A stretch of 64,000 nucleotides of DNA from [Leptolyngbya] sp. PCC 7376 (GTDB lineage: Bacteria > Cyanobacteriota > Cyanobacteriia > Cyanobacteriales > MRBY01), in contig NC_019683.1 of assembly GCF_000316605.1 (NCBI RefSeq), forward strand, positions 3,642,036 to 3,706,035, given 5' to 3'. The notes under the pieces were generated by a model. The model worked only from the letters and a program-made list of their open reading frames with translations. It had not been told where the DNA came from and searched no databases. Both the position numbers and the translations under genes were made by a program. Of this stretch, positions 9,501-17,217 are shown one piece after another (position 1 is the first letter of the stretch; each line of letters starts with the position of its first letter).

Positions 9501-10355
9501 TTTGGTGAGTACGGTACTGTTATCAACCTAGATCACAATTGGCAGACCATTGAGTTAGACAGCACTTATATCAATCCAGTTGTCATTACTTCCGATCCCA
9601 CATTCAATGGGTCAGATTTCTCTGCTGTTCGTCTCCGTAATGTTGATGGTGATTCCTTTGAAATTCGCATCCAAGAAGCAAATTACCTCGATGGAGTGCA
9701 TACCAACAAAGAAACGGTTTCCTATTTTGTTGTTGAAGCTGGGGAATGGGAGCTGTCAGACGGTACTCGCATTGTGGCTGGCTTGCACGATACTGACAAT
9801 CTAGTCACAGATCAGAATGATTTTGATTCCATCGATTTTACAGATAATGGATTAACTGATTTTGACAATGCACCAACTATTTTGTCTCAAGTTCAGACCT
9901 ATGAAGGTTCTCAGTTGGTGACAACTCGCATCCATAATCAATCCACCACGGGTTTCCAGGTGGGCATGCAAGAAGAGGAGCTGTTAAACACAGGAACTCA
10001 CGCAGAAGAAACGATTGGTTGGTTGGCGATTGAGCAAGGTGTCAGTAACGATGCCAACGGTGATTTGTTGCTCCAAGGTGGGACAACGGGCGTTTATGTT
10101 GATGAAAACATAGAGGCGATCGCCTTCAATGAGAGTTTTGATATTAATCCGCTGGTGATTGCAAAGATGGGTTCTGCTTATGGCTTAGATTCATCAGTAC
10201 TGAGACTCGATAGCGCTGGCATTTCGACTACTGGCTTTAATGCCTTTGTCCAAGAAGAACAGTCTCTAAACTCTGAACTTGATCACACAAATGAAGCTGT
10301 GTCTTATCTCGCTTTCAATGGCACTGGCGACACATTAACCGGCTTTGAACTCTAG
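6525..10355 (+). CDS. Giant BspA-like leucine-rich-repeat surface protein
   Basis: A 1276-residue protein. Residues about 30-780 are roughly thirty copies of a 23-residue BspA-type LRR unit of the form LTSVTIPDSVTSIGxxAFxNTx. This repeat type forms a right-handed solenoid found in secreted adhesins. Three spacers of the form SDGxxLAIAxxAFPD divide the solenoid into larger blocks. Residues 780-880 are a beta-rich stretch, followed by a proline/threonine/acidic linker (PTITPTITITEPEPEDNTP). The last 290 residues are a triple repeat also found at the end of the next gene, ending TGFEL. No N-terminal signal peptide is seen, so export would need a C-terminal type I signal or another route. The ATG is set by homologous leaders and the MST start shared with the gene at 10684. 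Adhesion or matrix function is inference. Confidence 0.85.
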   Translation: MSTANVLPAYEVIAASSSDFPVLPDGYGSYAVIIPDSVTEIAAFAFVESNITSVTIPDSVTSIGSYAFSTTPLTSITIPDSVTSIGNSAFSHAALTSIVLGSSVTSIGGGAFSNTALTSVTIPDSVTSIGNSAFRNTPLTSVAIGNSVTSIGNYAFNNTSLTSITIPDSVTSIGSNAFQDSALTSVVLGNSVISIDDYAFNNTPLISVTLGNSVSTIGSYAFANTSLTSVTIPDSVTSIGTGAFAYAQLTSVTIPDSVTSIGGSAFKETSLTSVIIPDSVTSIGANAFASTNVTSVTIYSDGSGLAIADGAFPDDISINLIINDSVTSIAEDAFAGLPITSAIIPDSVTSIGAGAFRGIPQRSSDWIRPLTSITIPDSVISIGDSAFANTALTSVTIPNSVENIGDGAFNNTFLTSVTIPDSVTSIGHWAFTNTPLTSVTIPNSVTSIGEYAFSDTQLTSITIPDSVTSIEDGAFENTLLTSVIIPDSVTSIGHWAFANTPLTSVTIPNSVTSIESNAFNNTQLTSITIPGSVTSIKGGAFENTNLTSVTIQVDDASLAISTYAFPDSASIELIIGDSITSIANKAFAGLPITSVTIPDSVTSIGSRAFADTQLTSITIPDSVTSIGHWAFADTHLTSVIIPDSVTSIGEQAFVDTNLTSVTIHSDGNSLAIAGNAFPDSASVELIINDSATSIADNAFAGLSITSITIPDSVTSIGSRAFASTELTSITIPDSVTSIGASAFANTNLTSVTIQMDDSDLAIAEDAFPDGITITKVAVVDSGTYSTAEYSGEVSSFALDGSGTLNFESFGEDSTLTVKGDALLDGGVLAFDIDSVPTIPGTYTLIDVADGSTLSIDENVLSAAVAAVDNLDNMNGDGYNYTLLQQDNDLILKVEEPISLDPIIIPTITPTITITEPEPEDNTPVIIVATEDETELDEVVINDDSEGETLNAGGGNASEGEQVITKNSFGPETRSNSNAAPTQPTTNTPTEETFGEYGTVINLDHNWQTIELDSTYINPVVITSDPTFNGSDFSAVRLRNVDGDSFEIRIQEANYLDGVHTNKETVSYFVVEAGEWELSDGTRIVAGLHDTDNLVTDQNDFDSIDFTDNGLTDFDNAPTILSQVQTYEGSQLVTTRIHNQSTTGFQVGMQEEELLNTGTHAEETIGWLAIEQGVSNDANGDLLLQGGTTGVYVDENIEAIAFNESFDINPLVIAKMGSAYGLDSSVLRLDSAGISTTGFNAFVQEEQSLNSELDHTNEAVSYLAFNGTGDTLTGFEL
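6640..8820 (+). repeat. Tandem 69-base repeats encoding LRR units
   Basis: The coding DNA repeats every 69 bases (23 codons), with the core CCTGATTCTGTTACATCGATTGG and close variants. Some blocks are almost identical; for example, the segment encoding SIGHWAFxxTPLTSV recurs near 7795, 7990 and 8400. Such tracts can change copy number by slippage or recombination. Confidence 0.8.
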
Positions 10356-10459
10356 AGACTGAGGTAATCAGCAGAATCAATCAGCTCAACTAGATAAGTT
10401 GATTGTGGCGATCGCCCTGCCCCTAAAAAGTTTTGATGTTTGATCGGTTGTGTTTATAG

Positions 10460-10489
10460 ATTGCTCTCCACTGTGGGAGCAATTTTTTT
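10460..10489 (+). terminator. Terminator after the LRR gene
   Basis: ATTGCTCTCC pairs with GGGAGCAAT over a short loop and is followed by seven T. It is nearly identical to the terminator at 14070, showing that the 3' flank was duplicated with the gene. Confidence 0.85.
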
Positions 10490-10505
10490 GTTTGCTGGAT
10501 GATTT

Positions 10506-10638
10506 GGCGATCGCCGTCACAACGAGACAAAGACTGACATCACCAACATGACTTTTTATGACCTTATTGCCCTAAAAGACATGACCAAACATGACTTTTT
10601 CGGTATTTTTTCTACCAGGCAATTTGACGATAGTGGAA
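10506..10638 (+). promoter_or_regulatory. Leader of the RTX gene (regulon copy 2)
   Basis: It holds GGCGATCGCCGTCACAAC (10506), GACATCACCAACATGACTTT with TATGACC, CATGACCAAA plus CATGACTTTT (10580-10599), CGGTATTTTTTCTACC (10601-10616) and AATTTGACGATAGTGGAA (10621-10638). Spacing to the ATG matches copies 1 and 3 within two bases. Here the upstream pair of TGAC boxes is also clear (ACATGACTTTTTATGACC). Confidence 0.7.
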
Positions 10639-10683
10639 TTAACAACAAAGCAGCAACATCTTCTTATCCAATAGGTGAAAGCT

Positions 10684-13600
10684 ATGAGCACAGACCACCG
10701 TCATAACCCCGAGATTCAAGCATACCTAGACCTAAATAAGGAAATCGAAGAGACCATTGAGAGCGATCTCTTCTCAGAGTCGAACACAGGGTACTTTAAT
10801 GGTGCGAACTTTGCGTTGACCACCTTGCTCACCTATGCGCCTGGATTTCTTCGTCTAAGTACGATCCAGAGTTATGCCGCTTACTACGCGATCATGTTCG
10901 CTGGTGAATTTATCAGTGCGATGCTGGAGCGCTATGGAGAAGATGAGATTGCCGGCTACTTCGGTAACGACTACGGTATCGACTTTGACTCGGGATTAGA
11001 CACACTTGAGGCCAATGCCTATGAGTCGCTAGTTCAAGCTGCATATGATGTCCTACAGGGGATTAATACCTCTATCGACCTCTTTTTTGAATTCAATATT
11101 GGTTCAAGTTTGGGCCAGACTCTAAAAGACGCCATAAATGGAACGCGTCCCACCCTCATGTACGACGAAACGCAAGAAAAAGAGGGATTTATCTTCAATT
11201 ACACTGAATATATCTTCAGAGAAGGGGATGGTAATGATTATCTAGATTTTGAGGATCGTAGACATAATTCCCGTTCAACGAGCCAAATCATAGTATACGC
11301 AGGCAAAGGAAAAGACTACATTGCCAACGTCAAAAAAGCCTACGGAGAAAATGGCGATGATCAAATTAAAGACGTTAAATATGCCTGGGGAGGAACCGGC
11401 GATGATTACATTACCAATGTCAAATACGAGGCTTATGGAGAAAATGATAACGATTACATAAGCAGTGCAAAAAAAGCTTATGGAGGAAATCATGATGACT
11501 ACATCACTGACTCAGATGAAGCCTATGGAGAAGATGGCCAGGATATCCTTGTAGACAATAAAAAAGCCGATGGCGGTGAGGGTAATGATACTCTGCTTGG
11601 CAACGGAGATTCCTACGGTCGTGAAGGTGATGACTACATTATTGGCAGTCATAGCCGTGGTAATGGCAATATTCTCAATGGTGGAGCCGACGATGATACC
11701 GTTATCGGACAAGATAAGAACGATGTATTAAAAGGCGGTACTGGTTCGGACATCCTCATTGGTGGTGGTGGCAACGATCTTATCGATGGCGGAGAAGATA
11801 GTCTTTACGATAATGACCTTGCCTCAGATGTCGCTATTTTCCGTAATGATGCTAATTTCACATTTACAAAGCAAAGTGGCACTTGGGAATATAGAGTCTC
11901 TGGTCAAGGAATAGATGAATTTAAAAATATTGAATCCGTTGTTGTTGAGGCTGGTGACAGCGACAATACCATTGATGCTTCAGCCCTAGAAATCTCCAGC
12001 AATTTAGATGGTCGCGCTGGTAATGACATCATTAAAGGTGGCGGCAACAACGATATTCTGGTTGGCGGTTTAGGTAATGATCGCCTCATTGCAGGACTAG
12101 GTTTTGACTACCTTGATGGTGGCCAAGGAAATGACATCTTGATCGGTAGTGGTACCAGTGATGTGGGTCGCTATAGCGAAACAGAACTGGCTGTGGCGCG
12201 GGGTGAATTACCGGAGTCTGCACTGCGATCGCCTTTGGTCACTATTTATCAGCATGACAGTTACGGCGGCAAATCCAAAGCATTTTATGATCTCGGCAAC
12301 TTCACCGATCATCAGCTTGGAATCGGCAACGATGCCCTCAGCTCTTTAAAAGTTGCTGATGGCTATCGAGTGACCTTATATCAGCACCATAACCGGACAG
12401 GTAATAGTCTGACCCACGACTTTAGTACAACCTATATTGGCGATTGGTTTAACGATGAAACTTCCTCAATTGTGATCGAAAAAGCACCACCAGTGACCAT
12501 TTATCGAGATGGGTCCTACCGTGGCCGGAGACAGGAGCTGAGTGTTGGTTCCTACAATGTCGGCGGTTTATCCTATATCGGTAATGAGCAGCTAAGTTCG
12601 TTAAAGGTTGCAGAAGGCTATGAAGTCACCTTGTATGAACACGCAAACTTTAGCGGTGATTCCATTTCTTTCACCTCTAACACATCCTATGTTGGTAATG
12701 GCTTTGATAATGAAACCTCTTCCATTAAGGTTGAGAAGCTTCTCGAAGTTGATGATGTTTTGGTGGGTGGTGCTGGCAATGACCTCCTTGATGGTGGCGA
12801 CGGCCATGATTATCTAACAGGTGGCACTGGCGCAGATAAATTTGTTCTGCGTAATCCGAATTCTTATGATGTGATCACTGATTTTAATGCGTCTCAAGGG
12901 GATGAAATTTGGCTTGATCGCGATGCTTTCCCTGGCATGGCTTCCTACAATATTCCGACGCAGACACTCTCTATGGGTGGTAAGAAAATTTTTGCTTTGG
13001 AAAATGCCGTTGGGTTTAATGCCCATGAGCATATAAAATTTGTCTCCGCTGAGCAGCTAGATGCCCATACGTCATTACCGGGAACAGAAAGGGCGATTGG
13101 TGAGTATGGCACGGTGGATAACCTCACCCATGTTTGGCAAACCATTGAGCTAGATGGCAACTACATCGATCCTGTTGTGATCGCCTCTGACCCCACCTTC
13201 AATGGGAGTGATTTTTCCGGTATTCGTCTCCGTAATGTTGATAGTGATTCCTTTGAAATCCGCATTCAGGAAGCAGACTACCTCAACGATATTCATACCT
13301 TTGGGGAGACGGTGTCTTTCTTTGTCGTTGAAGCTGGCGAATGGGAACTGGCAGATGGTACTCGTATTGCGGCGGGCTTACATAGAACTGACAATCTCAT
13401 TACGGCTCAAAATGACTTTGACACGATTGATTTCACGGACAATGGTCTAACTGATTTTGTGAGTGCTCCGACTGTCCTGTCCCAAATCCAAACCAACGGA
13501 ACAAACGAAGGAGGTAGTCAATGGGTTACCACCCGCCTCAAGGGACAATCTAGCACTGGCTTCAGCTTAGGGATGCAGGAAGAGGATTCGTTAAATACTG

Positions 13601-13962
13601 GTAACCATGTGGAAGAGACTATTGGTTGGTTGGCGATCGAGCAGGGAGTTAGCCATGATGCAGATGGAGATCTGTTGCTTCAGGGTGGTACTACAGGAGC
13701 TTCTGTCGATGAGAACTGGGAGACAATCTCTTTCGGTGAAGGTTTCGATGTGACTCCCACCTTGATTGCCAAGCTTGGCTCTACTCGTGGTCTCGACCCA
13801 TCAGTACTCCGACTTGATAGTGGCAGCATTTCGACGACTGGTTTTGATGCCTTTGTCCAAGAAGATCAGTCTTTGACACCAGAGATCGGTCACAATCATG
13901 AGTCAGTTTCTTACCTCGCATTTAACGGTAATAGCGGCACCTTAACTGGTTTTGAACTCTAG
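10684..13962 (+). CDS. RTX-type calcium-binding protein with beta/gamma-crystallin domains
   Basis: The ATG at 10684 (AGGTGA five bases upstream, MST start like the gene at 6525) is preferred to the GTG at 10675; this gives 1092 residues. Order of parts: an alpha-helical N-terminal domain (about 1-160); a run of atypical 16-18-residue repeats such as AYGENGDDQIKDVK (about 200-330); classical RTX nonapeptides (GGTGSDILIGGGGNDLIDGG and similar, about 335-490 and again near 690-715); two beta/gamma-crystallin domains (about 500-690); and the C-terminal triple-repeat module shared with the LRR protein, ending TGFEL. Each crystallin half has the calcium motif: NDALSS, NDETSS, NEQLSS, DNETSS. RTX proteins leave by type I secretion and fold on external calcium. 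No transporter genes are nearby. The ligand and true role are unknown. Confidence 0.85.
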   Translation: MSTDHRHNPEIQAYLDLNKEIEETIESDLFSESNTGYFNGANFALTTLLTYAPGFLRLSTIQSYAAYYAIMFAGEFISAMLERYGEDEIAGYFGNDYGIDFDSGLDTLEANAYESLVQAAYDVLQGINTSIDLFFEFNIGSSLGQTLKDAINGTRPTLMYDETQEKEGFIFNYTEYIFREGDGNDYLDFEDRRHNSRSTSQIIVYAGKGKDYIANVKKAYGENGDDQIKDVKYAWGGTGDDYITNVKYEAYGENDNDYISSAKKAYGGNHDDYITDSDEAYGEDGQDILVDNKKADGGEGNDTLLGNGDSYGREGDDYIIGSHSRGNGNILNGGADDDTVIGQDKNDVLKGGTGSDILIGGGGNDLIDGGEDSLYDNDLASDVAIFRNDANFTFTKQSGTWEYRVSGQGIDEFKNIESVVVEAGDSDNTIDASALEISSNLDGRAGNDIIKGGGNNDILVGGLGNDRLIAGLGFDYLDGGQGNDILIGSGTSDVGRYSETELAVARGELPESALRSPLVTIYQHDSYGGKSKAFYDLGNFTDHQLGIGNDALSSLKVADGYRVTLYQHHNRTGNSLTHDFSTTYIGDWFNDETSSIVIEKAPPVTIYRDGSYRGRRQELSVGSYNVGGLSYIGNEQLSSLKVAEGYEVTLYEHANFSGDSISFTSNTSYVGNGFDNETSSIKVEKLLEVDDVLVGGAGNDLLDGGDGHDYLTGGTGADKFVLRNPNSYDVITDFNASQGDEIWLDRDAFPGMASYNIPTQTLSMGGKKIFALENAVGFNAHEHIKFVSAEQLDAHTSLPGTERAIGEYGTVDNLTHVWQTIELDGNYIDPVVIASDPTFNGSDFSGIRLRNVDSDSFEIRIQEADYLNDIHTFGETVSFFVVEAGEWELADGTRIAAGLHRTDNLITAQNDFDTIDFTDNGLTDFVSAPTVLSQIQTNGTNEGGSQWVTTRLKGQSSTGFSLGMQEEDSLNTGNHVEETIGWLAIEQGVSHDADGDLLLQGGTTGASVDENWETISFGEGFDVTPTLIAKLGSTRGLDPSVLRLDSGSISTTGFDAFVQEDQSLTPEIGHNHESVSYLAFNGNSGTLTGFEL

Positions 13963-14069
13963 GAGAATAATCCCTTCAGAACAGGATGAGAATCTCACAT
14001 TCTGTTCTGAAACTGTTGCCCTATCTCTACGAGGGTTTCATGCTTTTAATTTTTGTTGTTGTATTCGGT

Positions 14070-14101
14070 AATTGCTTCTCATCGTGGGAGCAATTTTTTT
14101 T
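14070..14101 (+). terminator. Terminator after the RTX gene
   Basis: AATTGCTTCTC pairs with GTGGGAGCAATT and is followed by eight T. It shares the loop-side GTGGGAGCAATT with the terminator at 10460. Confidence 0.8.
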
Positions 14102-14116
14102 GCGCTTGAATCATGT

Positions 14117-14250
14117 GGCGATCGCCGTTACAAACCAGCATAGATCGATATCACCACTATGACTTTTGATGATCTTTTGTGATGAAAAGACATGACCAAA
14201 TATGACTAAATAGGTATTTTTTCTGCCGAAGAATTTGGCGATAGTGGAAA
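14117..14250 (+). promoter_or_regulatory. Leader of the second PTPA gene (regulon copy 3)
   Basis: It holds GGCGATCGCCGTTACAA, ATATCACCACTATGACTTTT, CATGACCAAA and TATGACTAAA in tandem (14191-14210), TAGGTATTTTTTCTGCC (14211-14227) and GAATTTGGCGATAGTGGAAA (14231-14250). The T-block ends 68 bases before the ATG. Confidence 0.7.
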
Positions 14251-14295
14251 CAACAGCAGAACTGCAATAAGTCATTTTTTAAGGAAGCACACAAC

Positions 14296-15138
14296 ATGAG
14301 CATGAACTATGGATTTATCTACGATGGAAAACAAGATGATAAATATGTTTGTAACTCGGATGAATATATCTTTAGAGAAGAATGCATTTCTTCTTTTTCA
14401 AAAATGCTTGCTGGTATCGGTTTAATAGCTGCTTCAATGATAGCTTTGATGGCTGTTCCTGCTCAAGCTCTCGTTATTACAGCTCAAGAAAATACTCCTT
14501 TTTCTACTGTTGAAAGGGCACAAACTATCACTTTTGATGATGCTCCACTTCGTGACCTAAGCTTAAGAACTCAACGTGGTGGCGTAGAATATATTGATAA
14601 AAGTGGCATTTCTTACACAGGTATTGGTGGCGACATTGTCCAAGGTCATGGAGGTGGTCGTTATGCCGCTCCTCCAAGCCAAGGTGATTATAATAATACC
14701 AATAATCCTTACTTGAGCGTCGGTAGTTTTGGAAACGAATCTTCAGATATTGTGACCATTAATTTAGATGTTGAGTCTGATTATTTTGGTTTTTACTTCG
14801 GTTCAATCGACAATCATAACAATCTATATTTCTACAATGGTGAGACACTCATTACTTCTTTAACTGGCGAAGATATTCTCACTCTAGCTAATGGTGCTCA
14901 TAATATCAACAATGCTCTTTTTCTAAATATTTTTGCAGAAGAAGGAGAAAATTTTGATCGAGTTGTTTTTCAATCTAACAATATCGCATTTGAAACTGAC
15001 AATCATGCTTACCGTATTTCAGAGCCAGTACCAACACCAGCTGCTATTTTACCAATTTTAAGTGGTTTATGTGCAGCAGCAAAACGTCGTAATCAAGCTA
15101 AAATCACCGAAAAAAATCACCAACTGGATAGTCTTTAA
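14296..15138 (+). CDS. Secreted PTPA-CTERM-type protein with extended N-terminus
   Basis: 280 residues. A hydrophobic export signal lies at residues 38-58 (MLAGIGLIAASMIALMAVPA, cleavage likely after AQA). This is unusually far in, because about 34 residues precede it. Those residues contain an IYDGKQDD stretch and EYIFREE, and resemble an internal stretch of the RTX protein (MYDETQEK followed by EYIFREG). The mature part has FDD, GxGGDIVQGHGGGRY and a FGFYFGSIDNHNNLYFY strand; similar stretches occur in other PEP-CTERM proteins. The C-terminus is PTPAAILPILSGLCAAAK followed by RR, a sorting signal. A shorter form starting at Met38 is possible. Base composition is more AT-rich than the neighbouring housekeeping genes. 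Confidence 0.75.
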   Translation: MSMNYGFIYDGKQDDKYVCNSDEYIFREECISSFSKMLAGIGLIAASMIALMAVPAQALVITAQENTPFSTVERAQTITFDDAPLRDLSLRTQRGGVEYIDKSGISYTGIGGDIVQGHGGGRYAAPPSQGDYNNTNNPYLSVGSFGNESSDIVTINLDVESDYFGFYFGSIDNHNNLYFYNGETLITSLTGEDILTLANGAHNINNALFLNIFAEEGENFDRVVFQSNNIAFETDNHAYRISEPVPTPAAILPILSGLCAAAKRRNQAKITEKNHQLDSL

Positions 15139-15333
15139 GAGCAGATCTCATCTCAACTCATATACTTCCCTCAATATTGACTGATATTTTTCTCTAAACT
15201 CTGCAAAGGTTTGGAGATTGTTTATTGACTCGTTATGAAACCAACATAAATGAAGGAAGTGGCGAGCAACCTATAGAAATCAAATAGTTGGCTACTTTAA
15301 GTTGGAAATATTCATAGTCGAGCGTTTGTAGGA

Positions 15334-15814
15334 TGAGTCAATAAATCATTTCTACAAAAACATTGCTATCCGAGAGCGATCGTCTATCGTTGCATTTGGC
15401 TCTACTACACATTTCCCTTGAGCTACCGCGATATCCAAAAGATGATGAAATATCGTGGTATCGATATCACTTATGGAACTATCCGTAAATGGTGTCATAA
15501 GTTTGCTCAAACCTCTGCCAACCACCTTCGTCGTAAGCGAGCTAAGCCAGCAGATAAATGGCATCTAGACGAAGTCGTGCTCAAAATAAAAGGCAAAACT
15601 ACCTTTGGCGAGCCGTGGATAAAGAGGGGCAAACGCTGGATATTCTTCTGCAATCCAAACGACATAGAACAGCAGCAGAGAAGTTCTTCAAGAGATTACT
15701 CAAGGGAGAATAGAGAGCCCCAGAGTGATAGTCACCGATAGACTCAAGAGTTATGGAGCCGCTAAAAAGAACATACTCAAAGGGGTAGAGCATAGACAAC
15801 ATAGAGGCTTGAAT
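15334..15814 (+). pseudogene. IS6-family transposase fragment, frameshifted
   Basis: The N-terminal half is readable in one frame: LSYRDIQKMM, TYGTIRKWC and DKWHLDEVVLKI, including the first catalytic aspartate. It then continues in a second frame as LWRAVDKEGQTLDILLQSK and, after a stop, in a third as RVIVTDRLKSYGAAKK (second aspartate). The C-terminal end with the catalytic glutamate is missing because the left end of an IS256 copy cuts in at 15815. No terminal repeats were found. Confidence 0.85.
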
Positions 15815-15823
15815 GGGTATGTA

Positions 15824-16770
15824 TAGCAGGCAAGGAGTGGGTTAAGACAGAATAGGATAGAAGCAATAAACATAGATGCCATGCCTGCTCCCCATAGTCT
15901 TGATTTACGCCTAAAAGCTGTTGCCGCCTTCGATAAAGGTGAACGAAAAAGTGATATCTGTCGCTTCTTTGGTATTAGCCGAAATACGCTAGACCTGTGG
16001 CTGAAACGACGAGAGAAAATCGGTTCAGTCGCTCCGAAGACAGATTACCGTCGAGGCCCTCAACCGAAGATTAATGATCTAGATGCTTTTCGTGCTTTTG
16101 CAGAGGAATATGGGCATCTAACCCAGAAGGAAATGGCGGAGAAATGGCCAGAGTCTATTAGTGATGCATCCAGACGTGAAGCTCTACGGAAAATTGAATT
16201 TACTCGAAAAAAAAGACCTATCGATATCAAGAGAGAGATAAAGAATTAGAAAAAGCATTTGTGGCACAACTGAAGCAGTATGTCCAAGAACGACTCGTAT
16301 ATATCGATGAAAGTGGATTTGATAATACCTTAGATTATGGGTATGGCTACTGCCATAAGTCAGAGAGGTTTATCGCAGAGAAGTTAGGTCATCGTACAGA
16401 ACGAGTTAGCGTGATTGGAGGATGGCGAGAGGGAGAGCAGATAGCACCGATGGTATTTGAGGGCTATGCCAACAGCGCCTTAGTTTGCCAATGGGTAGAG
16501 GATTGCTTAGTGCCAGAGTTGATTCCGGGTCAAATTATTATTCTGGATAATGCCAGTGTTCATCCAAAGGAAAGAATACAAACATTGGTGGCGAAGGCAG
16601 GATGTGAAGTGATATTTTTGCCACCCTACTCACCACACCTGAACAAGATAGAGAAGTTTTGGGGGAGGTTAAAGAAGGAGGTAAGTAAGCTCATCAAGAA
16701 GACTGAGGATTTGTTCGATGCCATCAGAATAGCCTTCTGTTCTATGTCCTAACCTTCTCCTTCGCTGCTA
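15824..16770 (+). mobile_element. IS630-family element, intact, inserted at TA
   Basis: The terminal inverted repeats are TAGCAGGCAAGGAGTGGGTT and, read inward from the right end, TAGCAGCGAAGGAGAAGGTT. The TA at 15822-15823 is duplicated at 16771-16772. The IS256 copy at 19902 preserves the empty site (GTAAATTAATT), so the insertion is exact. Length 947 bases. Confidence 0.92.
15881..16752 (+). CDS. IS630-family transposase (two frames, programmed -1 shift)
   Basis: The first frame (15881-16249, 122 residues) encodes the helix-turn-helix DNA-binding part (SDICRFFGISRNTLDLWLKR). It ends shortly after FTRKK, at a run of eight A (16207-16214). The second frame, entered by slipping one base back on the A run, continues as KKTYRYQERDKELEKAF and then the catalytic part from 16261. 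That part has YIDESGFD, IILDNASVHPK and PPYSPHLNKIEKFW, which carry the DDE residues. The fused product would be about 290 residues, the normal size. Slippage on A runs is how many IS630 elements express transposase, so this copy is probably functional. It belongs to a different subgroup from the two IS630 copies at 21.6-22.2 and 61.5-62.5 kb. Confidence 0.88.
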
Positions 16771-17085
16771 TAAATTAATTTGTGTAAGCGGTCAAAATCA
16801 ACAAATGGTTAAGGAGACCGTGACCCATGAAAAAACAGAATCAAACCAGTAGAGCCGATGAACTGATTGATGAATTACTGCAAGATTGTCCAGACTCGGA
16901 ATCAATTCTGAGAGAATCAGGCTTACTACAGCAGTTGAGTAAGAGATTAATTGAAAGAGCCTTGCAAGGGGAATTGAGTCATCATCTGAATCAAGCCAAA
17001 GAAGCGGGTAAGCAGAATAGTCGAAACGGCTATTCCAAGAAAACAATCAAATCAACCCAAGGGGAAATGGATATCAGCATCCTAA

Positions 17086-17217
17086 GAGGTTGTCTGAAAA
17101 GGGTCTGACTGTAACTTTTGTCATTATGAGCCTGACGAAAAAATAGGAATTTCAGAGGATTTTCTTTGTGGAATCACCTACATGTCTATGCTCAAAATAT
17201 ACTTTTCAGACATCCTC
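17086..17217. mobile_element. 132-base MITE with IS5-type ends
   Basis: The ends are GAGGTTGTCTGAAAAG and, as inverted complement, GAGGATGTCTGAAAAG (15 of 16). TAA is duplicated on both sides (17083-17085 and 17218-17220), and IS256 copy B shows the uninterrupted sequence. No coding capacity. The right end matches the end of the IS5 remnant at 21569 (CTTTTCAAACATCCTC), pointing to that IS5 as the source of transposase. Confidence 0.88.
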
